Origin: Diadema setosum
Taxonomy: Eukaryota > Echinodermata > Echinoidea > Diadematoida > Diadematidae
Length of the DNA: 64,000 nucleotides
Assembly (NCBI GenBank): GCA_033980235.1
Contig: CM067070.1
Coordinates: 11,354,046-11,418,045, forward strand
Reading direction: 5' to 3'
The translations under genes were made by a program, and so were the position numbers. The notes beneath the pieces are model-generated. The model made no database searches, was not told the origin of the DNA, and saw nothing but the letters and a program-made list of their open reading frames with translations. The stretch's first letter is position 1. Each line of letters begins with the position of its first letter. Positions 32,314 through 43,410 of this stretch are shown piece after piece.

Positions 32314-32472
32314 CTTAACTACAGCATCCAGAATCTCTGCTTTACGTGTGCAACCGGTCAAATCTACACTTAGCCTACCAGCTACAATCTTCAAATTATC
32401 CTTGACCAGCCCTTTCAACCTGGTCACGGTCAAACCCTGACCAACGAATGCTTCCACATCAAAATCGGCCAT
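32314..32472 (-). pseudogene. Gag N-terminus of the outer element, split off by insertion
   Basis: Starts MADFDVEAFVGQGLTV at 32472 and runs open to the edge of the inner element. Removing the inner element and one copy of its 4-bp duplication joins this frame to the Gag frame ending at 25987 without a shift, which confirms the insertion site. Confidence 0.85.
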
Positions 32473-32881
32473 GATAACTAGCAGCTGCGTATGCTATCCC
32501 GTAATACGACCGTACCAAATGGCAAAATACACACCACCAAACGCTGTCACAGCAAACGAATGGCAAATTCAGGCGACCACGAATGGGTCCGGGAGATCAA
32601 ACAAATAATAGTAAACTTAGTCACAAAACGTCATCTGCAACAAAGAGGCATACAATCAACTCCAGGGCACCTGGATACCCTAGAAATGGAGGCAAATTAC
32701 ACCAAACGCCCCACCAAACGATTGTCATGCATCATCCAGTGCAGTGACCACAACACGTGACTACCATCTACTCACCGCATCAAAATGCGTAGCTGGGACT
32801 AAGCAAACGTCTCCCCAACGACGATACCGTCGACGAACCTCAACATCCAAACACAACATGACTTGAATGTCCAGTTCCTTT
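32473..32881 (-). other. 5' leader of the outer element
   Basis: Non-coding sequence between the primer binding site and the Gag start. Confidence 0.55.
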
Positions 32882-32896
32882 GGACAAGCCCCCAAT
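32882..32896 (-). other. primer binding site of the outer element
   Basis: The minus strand just inside the 5' LTR reads attgggggcttgtcc. A TGG start one or two bases from the LTR is the expected complement of a tRNA CCA end. The tRNA was not identified. Confidence 0.55.
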
Positions 32897-33097
32897 TATT
32901 ACGGAATGAGGGAAATTCGTGACACGGAATCAAATCACCATCACACGAAAACTTAAAGTTATAACAACTTTATTCCTCCCTCTGAATTCCTCGGATGGCA
33001 TGGTCCCAGCGTCACTCGAAAACGAGCCATATTGACTTTTCACCATCTATGGGCCAAAACAAGCCACACCTCTTTGTATAAATGCATATTCATGACA
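32897..33097 (-). repeat. 5' LTR of the outer gypsy element
   Basis: 201 bp. Differs from the 3' LTR by scattered substitutions and a 4-bp insertion near 33050. It contains tttgtataaatgc, a possible TATA-like region on the plus strand. Confidence 0.85.
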
Positions 33098-33109
33098 CTA
33101 GGCTAAACG

Positions 33110-33260
33110 AATGAAAAAAGTTTATCACTCCAAAGTATATGAAGTCACATTCTATGATAAGGGCAAACGATGTAAGTTTTGCAAACTGGAAGAAAATTGG
33201 CTTACCTCTTCCTCGTTTTCATGTCCCGCTCTGTATTATTGGTAACACTTTAATTCGTAT
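33110..33260. repeat. dispersed A-C-B unit, copy 1 (A part)
   Basis: The words agtttatcactcc, cacattctatgataagggc and, further on, tgtattattggtaacact match 44670-44830. It resumes the duplicated segment right after the outer element's target duplication. Confidence 0.6.
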
Positions 33261-33629
33261 TATAATGTTCGAAATCTGTGCGAGGTGATGACAACATAAC
33301 CTTACCCATTTTCATATTTATTTCAAATCTCGAGTGCTCAAGATCTCATTTGCAAAAATTTACGAATGTCCGGAAATTCACAACTTCCCTAGCAGGTAAA
33401 TTTATGACAGTGCATTACAAAACCAACAAAAAGTCGCACAACCTGAGTTTGCGTGAGAACTCAAGGTGGATACGAGAACGCAATATGAAAAGGTTCTGCG
33501 AAGTCAATCATGAAATGTTCATACTTTTAGGTAAACTTTTCTTCTGCTTTATTCAAAAGTTCGGTATCATAAAACGAATGAAAAATTGTGTTTTTCTATA
33601 TGTAGATATTATACAAAAGCGTAATTAAT

Positions 33630-34010
33630 CATGTCTTTAATAGACCCCTTTTCAATTGTAACAAATCTTTTTTCCACACTCTACATTTCCCAGCTCTCAT
33701 AACTTTTAAAAGATTACTGCACCTAAATGCTTTGAAATTATTGGTAGTAGACATGGATAGATTATTAATGAAGCATAATGTTTATTTGACTTCAGCTGAA
33801 TCTTATAATCCCTACATTGTTGTTGATGTCGTGGTTTACATCCTGGTTTGTTTGTTTGTTGGTTGTTGTTTTTTTCAATCCCATTAATTTGACATCTACC
33901 ACTGCTTGGTAACATTAAGCAGTTGAATAGAACCAAAACTTCGAAGGGTAAGCCTCTTTTCTCGTCAACACTTGTCCAGAGTGTGTGTTTTCTTTACAAT
34001 ATCTAACTCT
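33630..34010 (-). mobile_element. decayed partial copy of the TGTGACC TIR transposon
   Basis: The inverse of the middle of the 20478-21160 element: agaccccttttcaattg, tcataacttttaaaagatt, ttaagcagttgaatagaacc and tccagagtgtgtgttttcttt occur in the expected order. Both ends are missing. Confidence 0.6.
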
Positions 34011-34104
34011 TTTGTTCGTTTGTTTGTTTATTTGTTTTTATGTGGGATCACAATACCGATTTTGACAAATTGATTTGCAGTGTTGCACTTTTCATCTATC
34101 TCTC

Positions 34105-34500
34105 TCTTCTCAATCTAACTTCAAGCCGGCCTGGTATTTCCCGCTTTTTAATAATGATTAAAATTCCACCGCAGAATGATCCTGTTACAAAAACCCAAAG
34201 AGAAGTGCATGGAGTTCTTTGAAAATACAATAGAATGGAAACTGATAGACATATCTCAGCCTTCCTGTTTTCAATGACATTGATGTAATCTGACAATGGT
34301 AAGAAACGGGATTTGCCTGAGTGAAGATAAAATGCACGTACCAGATAAAGAAAGTGGGTGTCACTAAAAGACTAAAAAAAAAAAAAACACTTGTCTTTAC
34401 ATTCGTCTCTTAAATGAAAAAAGTTCTTCCTGTTGCGAAACACATAGAGAAAATGGGCTTCTAGAAAAAGAACAAATACAATGAAAGTTCAACCCCCTAC
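34105..34500. repeat. direct duplicate, unit 1
   Basis: Aligns with 35200-35575: caatctaacttcaa, aatgatcctgttacaaaa, gaaactgatag, aaagaaagtgg, then aatgggcttct and aaagttca...cccc. Confidence 0.7.
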
Positions 34501-35199
34501 ATAATGCCCCAAGTACCTTTAACAGGACACTTGGAACACTCTTTAGAAATATCATTTTCTGAGTATAGAATAGAAATCTTAATAATGTACCTTACGGTCA
34601 GATACACTGAAGAGAAAAAAGAAAATATGACCTGGAGAACAACAGATCTATTTATTCGGCAATTATTTTAACCCGTTTATCATTGCCTGTCTGAGTGCGG
34701 GAAGCATACAAAACCATTCCATCCTGTGCACTTACAGGACACACCCAAGCAGTGAACTCAATGCTACAAAATCATTTTGTTGGGAAACGAGGAAAGACGG
34801 GTAAATATTATCATTCTTCCAAGTATACTTTTGGTGTGTCCCAAGCTTATCTAGTTTCTGCCGAGATTAATGTACATATTATATTAAGGTCGGGCTTTTA
34901 TTCTGTTTCTCTCTTTGATTGTAATATCGTCAAGTACAAATTAAGTTAACAGGTGTTTGTATTTCCCTCCTAAGCCTAATAATAGTCAAATAAAGATTTT
35001 AGTTTCCATTTATTTTAATGATGATAACCATCCTTTTATGTAGGCCTACATAAGCAATCGAAAAGTGTGAAGTGATGACATTTCTCTTCCATCGATTCAG
35101 CTGTTTACTTTTTTTTTCAAATCTTTGAAATTCTGTAACTTCCCTACCTGGATGTAGACCAAATATGCACTTTTGTGCTTGTCGCACTTTAATCACTCT
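34501..35199. other. unassigned sequence between the direct duplicates
   Basis: No gene or known element was recognised. Confidence 0.35.
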
Positions 35200-35575
35200 G
35201 TTCAATCTAACTTCAAAGTCGCCTGGAATTCCCCGTTAAGTGATTGAAATTCCAGCGCACAATGATCCTGTTACAAAATATTCGAAGAGTGAAGAAGGAA
35301 GTGAGTTAATTTGAAAAAAAAAAAGAAACTGATAGTTATACCTGAGCCTTTCCACTTTTCAATAACAATGACATGGTGTGATGCTACAGTGATATGAAAC
35401 AAGATTAATTGTTTGAGTGGGGTATTAATACACAATTAAGTAAAAGAAAGTGGCGTGTCATTAAAAGAACAGAGATACTAATCTATACATTTGTCTTTAA
35501 AAGAATCTTCCTGTTCAAAACGCCTCAAGGAAATGGGCTTCTTGAAAAAGAAGAAGAACAAAAGTTCACCCCCTT
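35200..35575. repeat. direct duplicate, unit 2
   Basis: The second unit of the pair, about 1.09 kb downstream of the first. It ends just before a TIR transposon. Confidence 0.7.
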
Positions 35576-36212
35576 CAGTAAATAGGGGTTGAATCTAAAA
35601 GAATAATGTGTTAAATGTGACCCTGCATCACAAAACAAAACAAAAAGTTGCCAGACATGGAATTTTAGTTAAGAGCATATTCTGTAAGAGAAGACTTTAA
35701 GCCTTAAAATATTGTATAACTGAAATCAAATGGAATCTCCTAACCTATCTAAATATTGGAAAGAAAGCACGCACTCAGGAAAAGTGTGAACTGAGAAAAC
35801 AGGCTCTAAAGTACAGTGTCTACTGAAGCGCTTAATCTATACCACGCCGTGCTCGTTGTGCTATGAATGGGACAAAGATTAGGATGTCAACCACCGGAGT
35901 AACAACAATGAAGGGATTGCCAGATTAAATTGAAATTAAGCATTCCTTTTAAATATTAACACATTCTGTCCATATATAATGCCAACTGTCAGAGCAGTAG
36001 AGTCATCCTGTCAAAAGTTATGAGAGTTGAAAGTGAAGAGTGTGTGCAAGGTCCGTAAGAAATGAAAAGGGGACTCTAAAGACACACCTGCACTATATTA
36101 CCAATAAAAAAAAAATGTTCGAGATAATCTATTTAAAAACACACTTTCCTGCCCGTTTTATGATCTCAAATTTTAGCATAATGTAGAAGAAAACTTCCCC
36201 TTTTAGAAAATA

Positions 36213-36972
36213 TGTGACCTGCTACAACAAAATGATCCTAAAGTCGGGCGAGGTCGATTATTTGAAAATTGCATGACACTATTCCCTAATATTTCTGCTT
36301 TAAATTGATATATAACACGTCTTATAAAAATAATCGGCTGCGGAGATATCGATGTTTAAAAGAGAGCATGTCAAGACGTCTGGGAATCACTGTTTCGAGA
36401 AAAGCGCCCTAAAAGTTCTCCGTGCGACGCAATCACAATCAAGAGACACGCAAGTCAGTATTCACCTCCGGACAATAGAAGTTAAGCCCTAGCAACCCCC
36501 GAAATGCTCATTCAAACACAGTGTCGGCGGTCTCCTCACCGACCAATCAGTGACCAGGATGTCAGGAGAAGCGGCTAGGCATAGCGCAACCCGCCCGCAT
36601 GCACCAGTCGACTGGGCAGTGTGCGAGCTTCACGCTTCGGTTAGCGGCAAGCAGCAAACTGACCAATGAGATCACTCTGGTCGTTGTTAGGGGTGGAGCC
36701 TATGTGTGGCGCTCAATCCAAATGTTCGAACCAGTTTCTGCTTCGTTGAAACGCCAAAAAACATGGCCCAGAAAAACGCTATTTTTTGGTCTTTCCTTTC
36801 ATCATTTTGCTTCAAAATTTCGACAGATGATAGAAAACATGTCAGACTCTAATAATTTGTCAAATTCAGAAAACCGTAAGTTTTGACCAATTTTGATGCT
36901 CTAACTTCAAACTCAATTTTCACTGCTTCGACCGTGCGCGACTTTAGGACCATTTTGTTGTAGCGGGTCACA
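36213..36972. mobile_element. 760-bp non-autonomous TIR element with TA flanks
   Basis: The ends tgtgacctgctacaacaaaa and, inverted, the same with one or two changes extend for about 37 bp (through cctaaagtcg). Similarity continues more weakly to about 58 bp. TA lies on both sides (36211-36212, 36973-36974) and the uninterrupted host copy has a single site. No transposase frame is present. It is Tc1/mariner-like by target site only. Confidence 0.8.
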
Positions 36973-36999
36973 TATGAAAAAGTTTAGATGGGCTAGGTT

Positions 37000-39900
37000 T
37001 TTTTTTTTTTCAAGTTCAATCAAGTTCAATCATAGTTTATTTCCAATCAACGAAAATCAAAACGTAATACAAAGTATACATATCATAAAATGATATTGTC
37101 TACACTTTTACAAAAGGTTCATGTAATATACGAAATAAATTATATACATCAACATATGTACAATAATCAGAAGGAACGATGCGTATACATGTATACTTCG
37201 CGAGCTTTCAGAAAATAACTTCAATTTTGGAAAATAGCGATCCACAAAAAAGCTAAGCTTGTAGGACGTGGATCCCTAGATAATTGATGAGTAAGCAATA
37301 TATTATTCAAGTTTGTTTTATTATTTTCTTACAGCATTTATATTGAATATAGATTACTTAAGTCGTTTGTAAAAATATAGCTATACGCTGGCTTCGACAA
37401 TAATAGGAAATAAGTATCAATGCTAATGCCCAGACGGTGTTCATTGAACTGGTGTACCGAGAAAATATAAGAAGGACGACACACTCGTACAGACATTCAG
37501 TTACCCACACACATATACGACGCGAGACAGTACCGAGAAGAGAGAAGACGGTGACAATACAAGTCTACGAGGAACAAAGACAGGAAGGAAGAGGAAAGAA
37601 GAATAAAGAGAGAAGAGAGGTCTGCATACAGAACACGCCAAGTGCTGCGACATCAGGACAGGTGAAACCTCAAGCATGAATTAAAACAATTAATTCAAAT
37701 TATCTAGAATTATAAGTAGATAACAAATGTTTTCTGAATTTGTATTTAAATGTGAGGAATGAGGGTGAGTCTATTAAGCTATTATCTAGATTATTCCAAA
37801 GTCTGGGTCCGGTATACATAAATGTATTTTGGGCATGTACGGTTCTCATGAATGGAAGATGGAATTCGTTGGATCGTCGCGTAGGATAGTTATGTACATG
37901 ACTGTTTCGATGAAAAGAGTCGTGAAATATTTTGGGTAAAAAGTTGCTGTTATAATTAAACATGAACTGACCAAGTTGAAACACATACAAATCTTTTATT
38001 TTTAGTATTTCATGGTAAAAAAACAAAGGATCTGTATGTTCTCGTGTAGTTAGGTTAAAAACAGTTCTGAGCGCTTTCTTTTGCAATAAAAAAAGTTTAT
38101 CAAGTAATATCTGATATGTATTACCCCAAGCAAGAATCCCGTAGTTTAGATACGGTAGTATCAAACTAGAGTAAAGAGTTAATAATGCATATGAAGGAAG
38201 ATAATAATTTAATCTGTTCATTACGCCAATGTTTCGTGAAATAGTTTTACATATGCTATCAATATGATTCCTCCATGAAAGCTTGTTATCAACGCAAACA
38301 CCAAGAAATTTAAAAGTAGAAACTTCTTCAAGGGGAGTAGTATCAAATGATATATTTCCCGGGAGGCTATCTAAAGAGTTACTAAAAAGCATAAATTTTG
38401 TTTTTTGAATATTAAGTGACAATTTATTTGCGTATATCCATTGTATAACCTTTTTCAGTTCTTCGTGTACTGTTCTTGCTAAGATATTTGGGTCGGGATG
38501 GGAAAAGAAAAGGTTAGAGTCATCCGCGAATAATATGAATGATAGTTTCTCCGAGGATCTATGAAAATCATTGATATAAATAATGAATAACAACAGACCT
38601 AGTAAGCTCCCTTGTGGGACACCACATGTTATCGTTTTATTTTGAGAATCAAAGCCATTGACATGTACAAATTGGGATCTATTTGATAGGTAACTCGTGA
38701 ACCACTCCAAGGCCTTTCCACGTATGCCATAATGGGATAATTTTGCGAGAAGTATTCCATGGTTAATCGTGTCAAAGGCCTTGGAGAAGTCCAAGAAGAT
38801 ACCTATCGTGTGTGAAAATGTGTCAAGTGCGTGTGTGACTTTGTCGATGAGGGCGAGTAATGCGTGTGTTGTGCTGTGGTTTTCCCTGAATCCAAATTGA
38901 AAATTTGAAAATATGTCACAGGTTTTAAGAAAACGTACTGTCCGGATGTAAACTATTTTTTCAAGAATCTTGGAGATAGAAGATAATAAAGATATAGGTC
39001 TATAATTGTTGACATCATCCTTCTCCCCTTTCTTGAAAATAGGAATTACTTTCGCAATTTTCATGCTATTTGGCACATGGCCAGTTGTAAGCGATGAATT
39101 GATAATATGTACTAGGGGATCCACTATTTGAGGAATTATGTTTTTTATCAGGTGGTTATCAATTCCGTCGTGGCCAGGACTTTTTCCTTCTTTCAAATTG
39201 GCAACAATCCTTACTATTTCTTCTTTATATGTAGGGTCAAAAAATATAGTTTTGGAGTTAGGTGTATCTAAAAAATCAGTAAAAGTTTTACTTGAAAGAG
39301 GAATATTTTGAGAAAGATTTTGTCCAATTGAAGAGAAGAAGTCATTAAAAATTTCAGCCATGCCAGCGGGAGTGTTGCTGGAGGCATCGCCCCATCGAAC
39401 TTCAGTAATATTGGATGAATTGTTAGGTGTATTCATAGCATCTTTTAATATTTTCCATGTGTTTTTAATATCATTTTTATATTTATTTATCTGATTTACA
39501 TAAAAGTTTTTCTTCCGCGTACGTAATAATGTGGTGAGTGTGTTTTTATATGAAACATATTTTTTCTTATTTTTTTCAGTAGGATTGCATCTGTATTTAT
39601 AAAATAAATTATTTTTTCTATTTATAGATCGTAATATGGACTGGGTTATCCACGGGAGTTTTGGAATTTGCTTATATCTATCTTTTATATTACGCTGCGG
39701 AATATGGTTATCAATTTCAGAGGTAATAGTAGATATGAAGTAGTCATAAGACAAATTGACATCGGTGGTGTTGTATACAAAGGACCAGTCGATTTCTTTG
39801 AGGCTGTTTTGGAGACTTATAAGCTTATCTGCAGTAATCTTACGTCGCTTGTGATACTTATTTTGTTTAGTCAGTTTAATTGGAACCTGGGCAAATATAG

Positions 39901-40946
39901 GATAATGGTCAGTGGTGTCTGAGAGGACGATACCAGTCTCAGGAAGTGGAAGAACGTTAGAAAAAATGTTGTCTATGAGGGTAGCCGATTGACTGGCGAC
40001 ACGGGTAGGCTTGGAAATTAATGGTAAAAACGAAGCAGACATTAATATTTCTATAAATTCTTGTGGGTTGTTTTGGGAATTACATTTCATGAGATCAATA
40101 TTAAAATCGCCCATTAAAAATGTATCTTTGTTAAGTATAATGGGATTTTGTACTAAATCCTGCATATATGTCAGAAAATCATTCAAATTCGACCGAGGGG
40201 GTCTGTAAATTACGCCAATCACAATGTTTTTTCCATGTGGATTTATCAATTCAATAAAAAGGGATTCGAGTTTATCGTTCATAACACTGATCTCCTCATG
40301 TATAATATATTTAATTTTTTTCGAGATGTACAAACCAACTCCACCACCGACTTTGTTGTTTCTATTTCTAAATACAAATTCGAATCCGGGTAAAGAAAAC
40401 AAATGACTGATATTGGAGTTCAACCATGTTTCTGTTAGTCCTATGATGGAGCAAGATTTTTGATCTGGGTTTTCTAGGAGTAAACGCAACTTGTCAAAGT
40501 TTTTGTTGATACTGCGTATGTTAAAGTGAGTTAACAACAGTGTTTCATTGTCTGTATTCATGATACGATTCTTATATTGATTTTCAGTCAAATAAACACA
40601 TGATGGACTCTGAACTGGATCATTTGAGTCGAAATTATATTGAAATTCTTGTGCTGAGGTATTGTATTTATTGGATATATAATCTTCATACAAACTGGAA
40701 GTAATATTTGCATGGTCAGATTCAGAATGCCTTACTGTGTCATAAAATTCATCACTATTCAAGGAATTGAAAACAAAATTTGTTTTGTTAGCCATGGTTA
40801 TAATAAAACATTCGGGAGTTAATAACTGGCTTCTCGCCTAGACCTGACTCAGCAGCTACGTGGGGGTATGCAGACCTAGAAGAAGAAAGGAAAACGAAAT
40901 ATGTACAGAGAAACATGAAACACACACAGAACAAAGAAACGAACAT
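37000..40946 (-). mobile_element. CR1/L2/Jockey-like LINE with one intact ORF
   Basis: Inserted into a TIR transposon between ggctaggtt and gacccatt, with GGTT possibly duplicated. The 3' end is a (ttgaacttga)-type tail plus a homopolymer run at 37000-37040. The 5' UTR is only about 150 bp and no ORF1 is present. The single ORF is undamaged, so the copy is young or under selection until recently. Loss of ORF1 by 5' truncation is possible. Confidence 0.85.
37700..40795 (-). CDS. LINE ORF2: endonuclease and reverse transcriptase
   Basis: A 1031-codon frame. The apurinic-type endonuclease spans about 86-305, with FNIRSINKN (91-99), GLTETWL (119-125), GGGVGLYIS (150-158), YRPPRSN (197-203), MGDFNID (228-234) and DHYPIF (296-301). 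Reverse transcriptase spans about 575-830, with NYRPISLL, FLDFSKAFDTINH (668-680), CGVPQGSLLG and the catalytic FADD at 756-759. The C-terminal region has NYPTRRSNEFHLP. One change stands out: GLLLF in place of the usual GPLLF after SLL. All catalytic motifs are intact. The protein would nick target DNA and copy its own RNA there. Confidence 0.9.
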   Translation of the reverse strand: MANKTNFVFNSLNSDEFYDTVRHSESDHANITSSLYEDYISNKYNTSAQEFQYNFDSNDPVQSPSCVYLTENQYKNRIMNTDNETLLLTHFNIRSINKNFDKLRLLLENPDQKSCSIIGLTETWLNSNISHLFSLPGFEFVFRNRNNKVGGGVGLYISKKIKYIIHEEISVMNDKLESLFIELINPHGKNIVIGVIYRPPRSNLNDFLTYMQDLVQNPIILNKDTFLMGDFNIDLMKCNSQNNPQEFIEILMSASFLPLISKPTRVASQSATLIDNIFSNVLPLPETGIVLSDTTDHYPIFAQVPIKLTKQNKYHKRRKITADKLISLQNSLKEIDWSFVYNTTDVNLSYDYFISTITSEIDNHIPQRNIKDRYKQIPKLPWITQSILRSINRKNNLFYKYRCNPTEKNKKKYVSYKNTLTTLLRTRKKNFYVNQINKYKNDIKNTWKILKDAMNTPNNSSNITEVRWGDASSNTPAGMAEIFNDFFSSIGQNLSQNIPLSSKTFTDFLDTPNSKTIFFDPTYKEEIVRIVANLKEGKSPGHDGIDNHLIKNIIPQIVDPLVHIINSSLTTGHVPNSMKIAKVIPIFKKGEKDDVNNYRPISLLSSISKILEKIVYIRTVRFLKTCDIFSNFQFGFRENHSTTHALLALIDKVTHALDTFSHTIGIFLDFSKAFDTINHGILLAKLSHYGIRGKALEWFTSYLSNRSQFVHVNGFDSQNKTITCGVPQGSLLGLLLFIIYINDFHRSSEKLSFILFADDSNLFFSHPDPNILARTVHEELKKVIQWIYANKLSLNIQKTKFMLFSNSLDSLPGNISFDTTPLEEVSTFKFLGVCVDNKLSWRNHIDSICKTISRNIGVMNRLNYYLPSYALLTLYSSLILPYLNYGILAWGNTYQILLDKLFLLQKKALRTVFNLTTREHTDPLFFYHEILKIKDLYVFQLGQFMFNYNSNFLPKIFHDSFHRNSHVHNYPTRRSNEFHLPFMRTVHAQNTFMYTGPRLWNNLDNSLIDSPSFLTFKYKFRKHLLSTYNSR

Positions 40947-41028
40947 GGTTGACCCATTCCACCTATTTTCAGTCCCCACACAAATTCAGTGTGTGCGACT
41001 TTTTGTTGTTTTGTAATGCCAGGTTACA

Positions 41029-42439
41029 AGATGCCAAGGAGTATTGAAATGTTTTATCTGAACTTATATTAAGGAATAAAACACAAATCATGACATTAGA
41101 CTCACAATCGGTAATGGTCGTATACCCAAAAAGCCAAAAGCTGATGTTTTCAATAAAGCTTTTAATAAAGTAGGTCAAAAGGTGCAATTTCCCTCTGGTA
41201 ATACCTAAGAAGATTCAACAAACAGTTTGTGAACCTTATCAATGCCTGCATGTGAATGTAAAATCTAAATCTAAAAATTTGAGCTATAAAGAAGGAATGT
41301 GAGACATACACGCACACCTAAAACAACTTAATAAAAAAATCTTAAATGGATTTTAATTCTCTAACAGGTAGAGCGGAAAGGATTTCTTAGAGAGTTGTAC
41401 ATGGGAATCTTACAGAATAACTTTTCAGAACGTTTTTGATAATAGGTTATGTAGAATATTCTTCGGTTATACATTTATTATGCCTAAACTCTATTGTATG
41501 TTCCTGAACATGCAAAGAATCCTTTAGTAACTCTATTTTTTTTTTCTGCAGGGTTCTCCATAACAGACAAAAAAAAGAAGAAAAAGACCGATAGGGTTCC
41601 AAGAAGTAACGACCTGTTGCATATTGTTTTCTAAGTATGATTAATATGCATTTGAAAATAGAATGCAAACACTCGTCAGTTTAAAGCAAAATAAAGCGAA
41701 TAGTATACACAATATACAGGAATAGGTAGAATGATGCTGAATAATAATTACTATGCACTAACTATTATTTGATCTGCAATATGTAAATCCATAAAACTAG
41801 CAGTTTCACTGCATGTGCATTATCAATGGGATCATATGCAATCAAAAGTTATTCGAACTGTTACAACACGTTCAAAAAGCTTTAAATAAGTTCTTATAAG
41901 TTTCAATGCATATGTTTAGGTCAGTTGTATTAATAAACATCTTATCATATAAAATTAATTTTGCAATAAAGCCTAAAATTTCAGGAGGTACACTATTTTT
42001 CTCATTACACAATACTCGCACACGGTTGAGTCTTTACACATTCTATTATAACTATTGTTCACATTTTGTACAGTTAACAATACTTAAAATTGATTATACT
42101 AGTTGATTTTTTTTAATTTTTTTTTGCGCCGGTTGTTTCTATTCCTAACTCACATTTTAAAACTACTTTGAAAAAGTCAATGCTGGGTGTTTGTTTCATA
42201 TGCAAATTATGAATTGTGCATTTAAGGTTGCCTGGTAACATTGACACAAAACGCATATCTTTGAATCGTGAAATATTAAGTGATGTATTGTATATTTTCC
42301 AACAAAAAAAAAGCACTCTCGAGAACATGTTTGGATAATGTTTATACTGAAAGAAAGAAATGAACATAAATTTGATATAAATAATACGTGCAGATAATCA
42401 GATCACTTTAAATTTTAAGAGCAAAGGATTTGTTTAGAT
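41029..42439. other. unassigned A+T-rich sequence
   Basis: No gene, hairpin or shared repeat was recognised. Candidate frames are short and shadow-like. Confidence 0.35.
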
Positions 42440-43410
42440 CGAGAAGGTGATCCATGGTGCACACAGATCAAATACAATTGCAAGAATCCAAATGGTAATC
42501 CGGATCACTGCCAAAGTCTAATCATTTGTTTCTTGTGATAATATAAAGTATTGCTCTTTGAGTTATTTTGCAAACATGCAGACAAACGAATCAACGCCGG
42601 CACAATCATTCACCTCCTATTACGGAGGTTGAAAAAGAAAATAAGCTCAGCAACGCCCACATAACACAAACACCAACAAACCAGTGCGCGAAGATCTAAA
42701 TGATACAAGTGAATACAATTATTTATATTTCAAAGCAAATCTTTGGACTCTATCACTATTTTCTTGCTCAAACACAAACTAAATAAATAATTAGACAGAA
42801 AAAAGATCATATATTATATTGGAATTATAAGATCATGATATCATCGGATCCTTACCCGTATAGTCTGAGTTAAATTCTAGATGGCAGATTTCAAGACTCT
42901 TTGAGGACCAAGATTTCGATTACTTAGCAGGAGTCAGAATACAGTAGAAATAAATTGTGAGTAGATTTCAAAATTGTCGCCCATAAAATCTTCGGTTATG
43001 ATAGTCCGTCTGCACACAGACATGGATATCAAGCTATTTCAAAGACAATATTATTGCCTCTCTTGATTGATCGCTGTATTGCGGACCGGGAACTGCGAAC
43101 GAGATAGGTGATAAGCAGAACGGAGGGGGTGGGGGACGGGGTGGGGGAGGGGGGTGGAGGACTACTGTGGCAATAGACAATGCCTTGATAGAAATATAGA
43201 TACGCTGAAAGCGTATGACCTAAAGATTGGAAGTGGTTAGAACCAACCACAACTCTTTAAGGAGCAGCTTGGTGGTGTTAGCTTCAAAATTCCCAGATCG
43301 AAAGCTATCACCGTCACGATGTCTCAGTGAAGTGTAGGGCCTACATTGTTACGAACATTAAAGAGAAACGAATCCGAAGTTCATATTGTGTGGATTGAGT
43401 GAATGGGACA
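42440..43410. repeat. segmental duplication, copy 2
   Basis: Colinear with 15060-15860 (to about 43230) and then directly with 18780-18960 (43240-43410). The counterpart of the 15.5-kb putative exon lies at 42850-43025; it keeps the gtaagg donor but not the open frame. Further matches follow at 44150-44830. Confidence 0.65.
43123..43160 (+). repeat. G-run cluster (G-quadruplex candidate)
   Basis: Five runs of four or more G separated by one or two bases. Copy 1 of the duplication has only a single G-run here (near 15785). Confidence 0.75.

Larger units (their letters stand above)
25988..32317 (+). mobile_element. young LTR retrotransposon with gag and protease only
   Basis: Identical 193-bp LTRs at 25992-26184 and 32121-32313 are flanked by CTTA (25988-25991, 32314-32317). 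The interior has a 2.5-kb leader, a Gag frame broken twice, a zinc knuckle and a protease. It then reaches the 3' LTR with no reverse transcriptase, RNase H or integrase. Apparent LTR identity implies recent insertion by enzymes supplied elsewhere. It lies inside the gag of the older, opposite-strand gypsy element. Confidence 0.88.
21211..33101 (-). mobile_element. Ty3/gypsy LTR retrotransposon with SCAN-like Gag, interrupted
   Basis: LTRs at 32897-33097 (5') and 21215-21411 (3') are flanked by CTAG on both sides (21211-21214, 33098-33101). Coding order on the minus strand is Gag, zinc knuckle, aspartic protease, then only the last part of reverse transcriptase and RNase H. The LTRs differ at roughly ten positions plus a 4-bp gap, so the insertion is not recent. 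A second LTR element sits inside its gag region. RNase H as the last domain fits Gmr1-like elements, in which integrase precedes reverse transcriptase. Confidence 0.85.
35616..41028 (+). mobile_element. TGTGACC TIR transposon interrupted by two insertions
   Basis: The left part 35616-36212 and the right end 40951-41028 (gacccattccacctattttc ... gcgac ... ggttaca) match the two parts of 20478-21160. A TA-flanked TIR element (36213-36972) and a LINE (37000-40946) lie between. The uninterrupted copies define both junctions to within a few bases. Confidence 0.8.

Noticed and set aside
36599..36886. 95-codon frame inside the TA-flanked TIR element
   Set aside because: Too short and without transposase motifs; the element looks non-coding.
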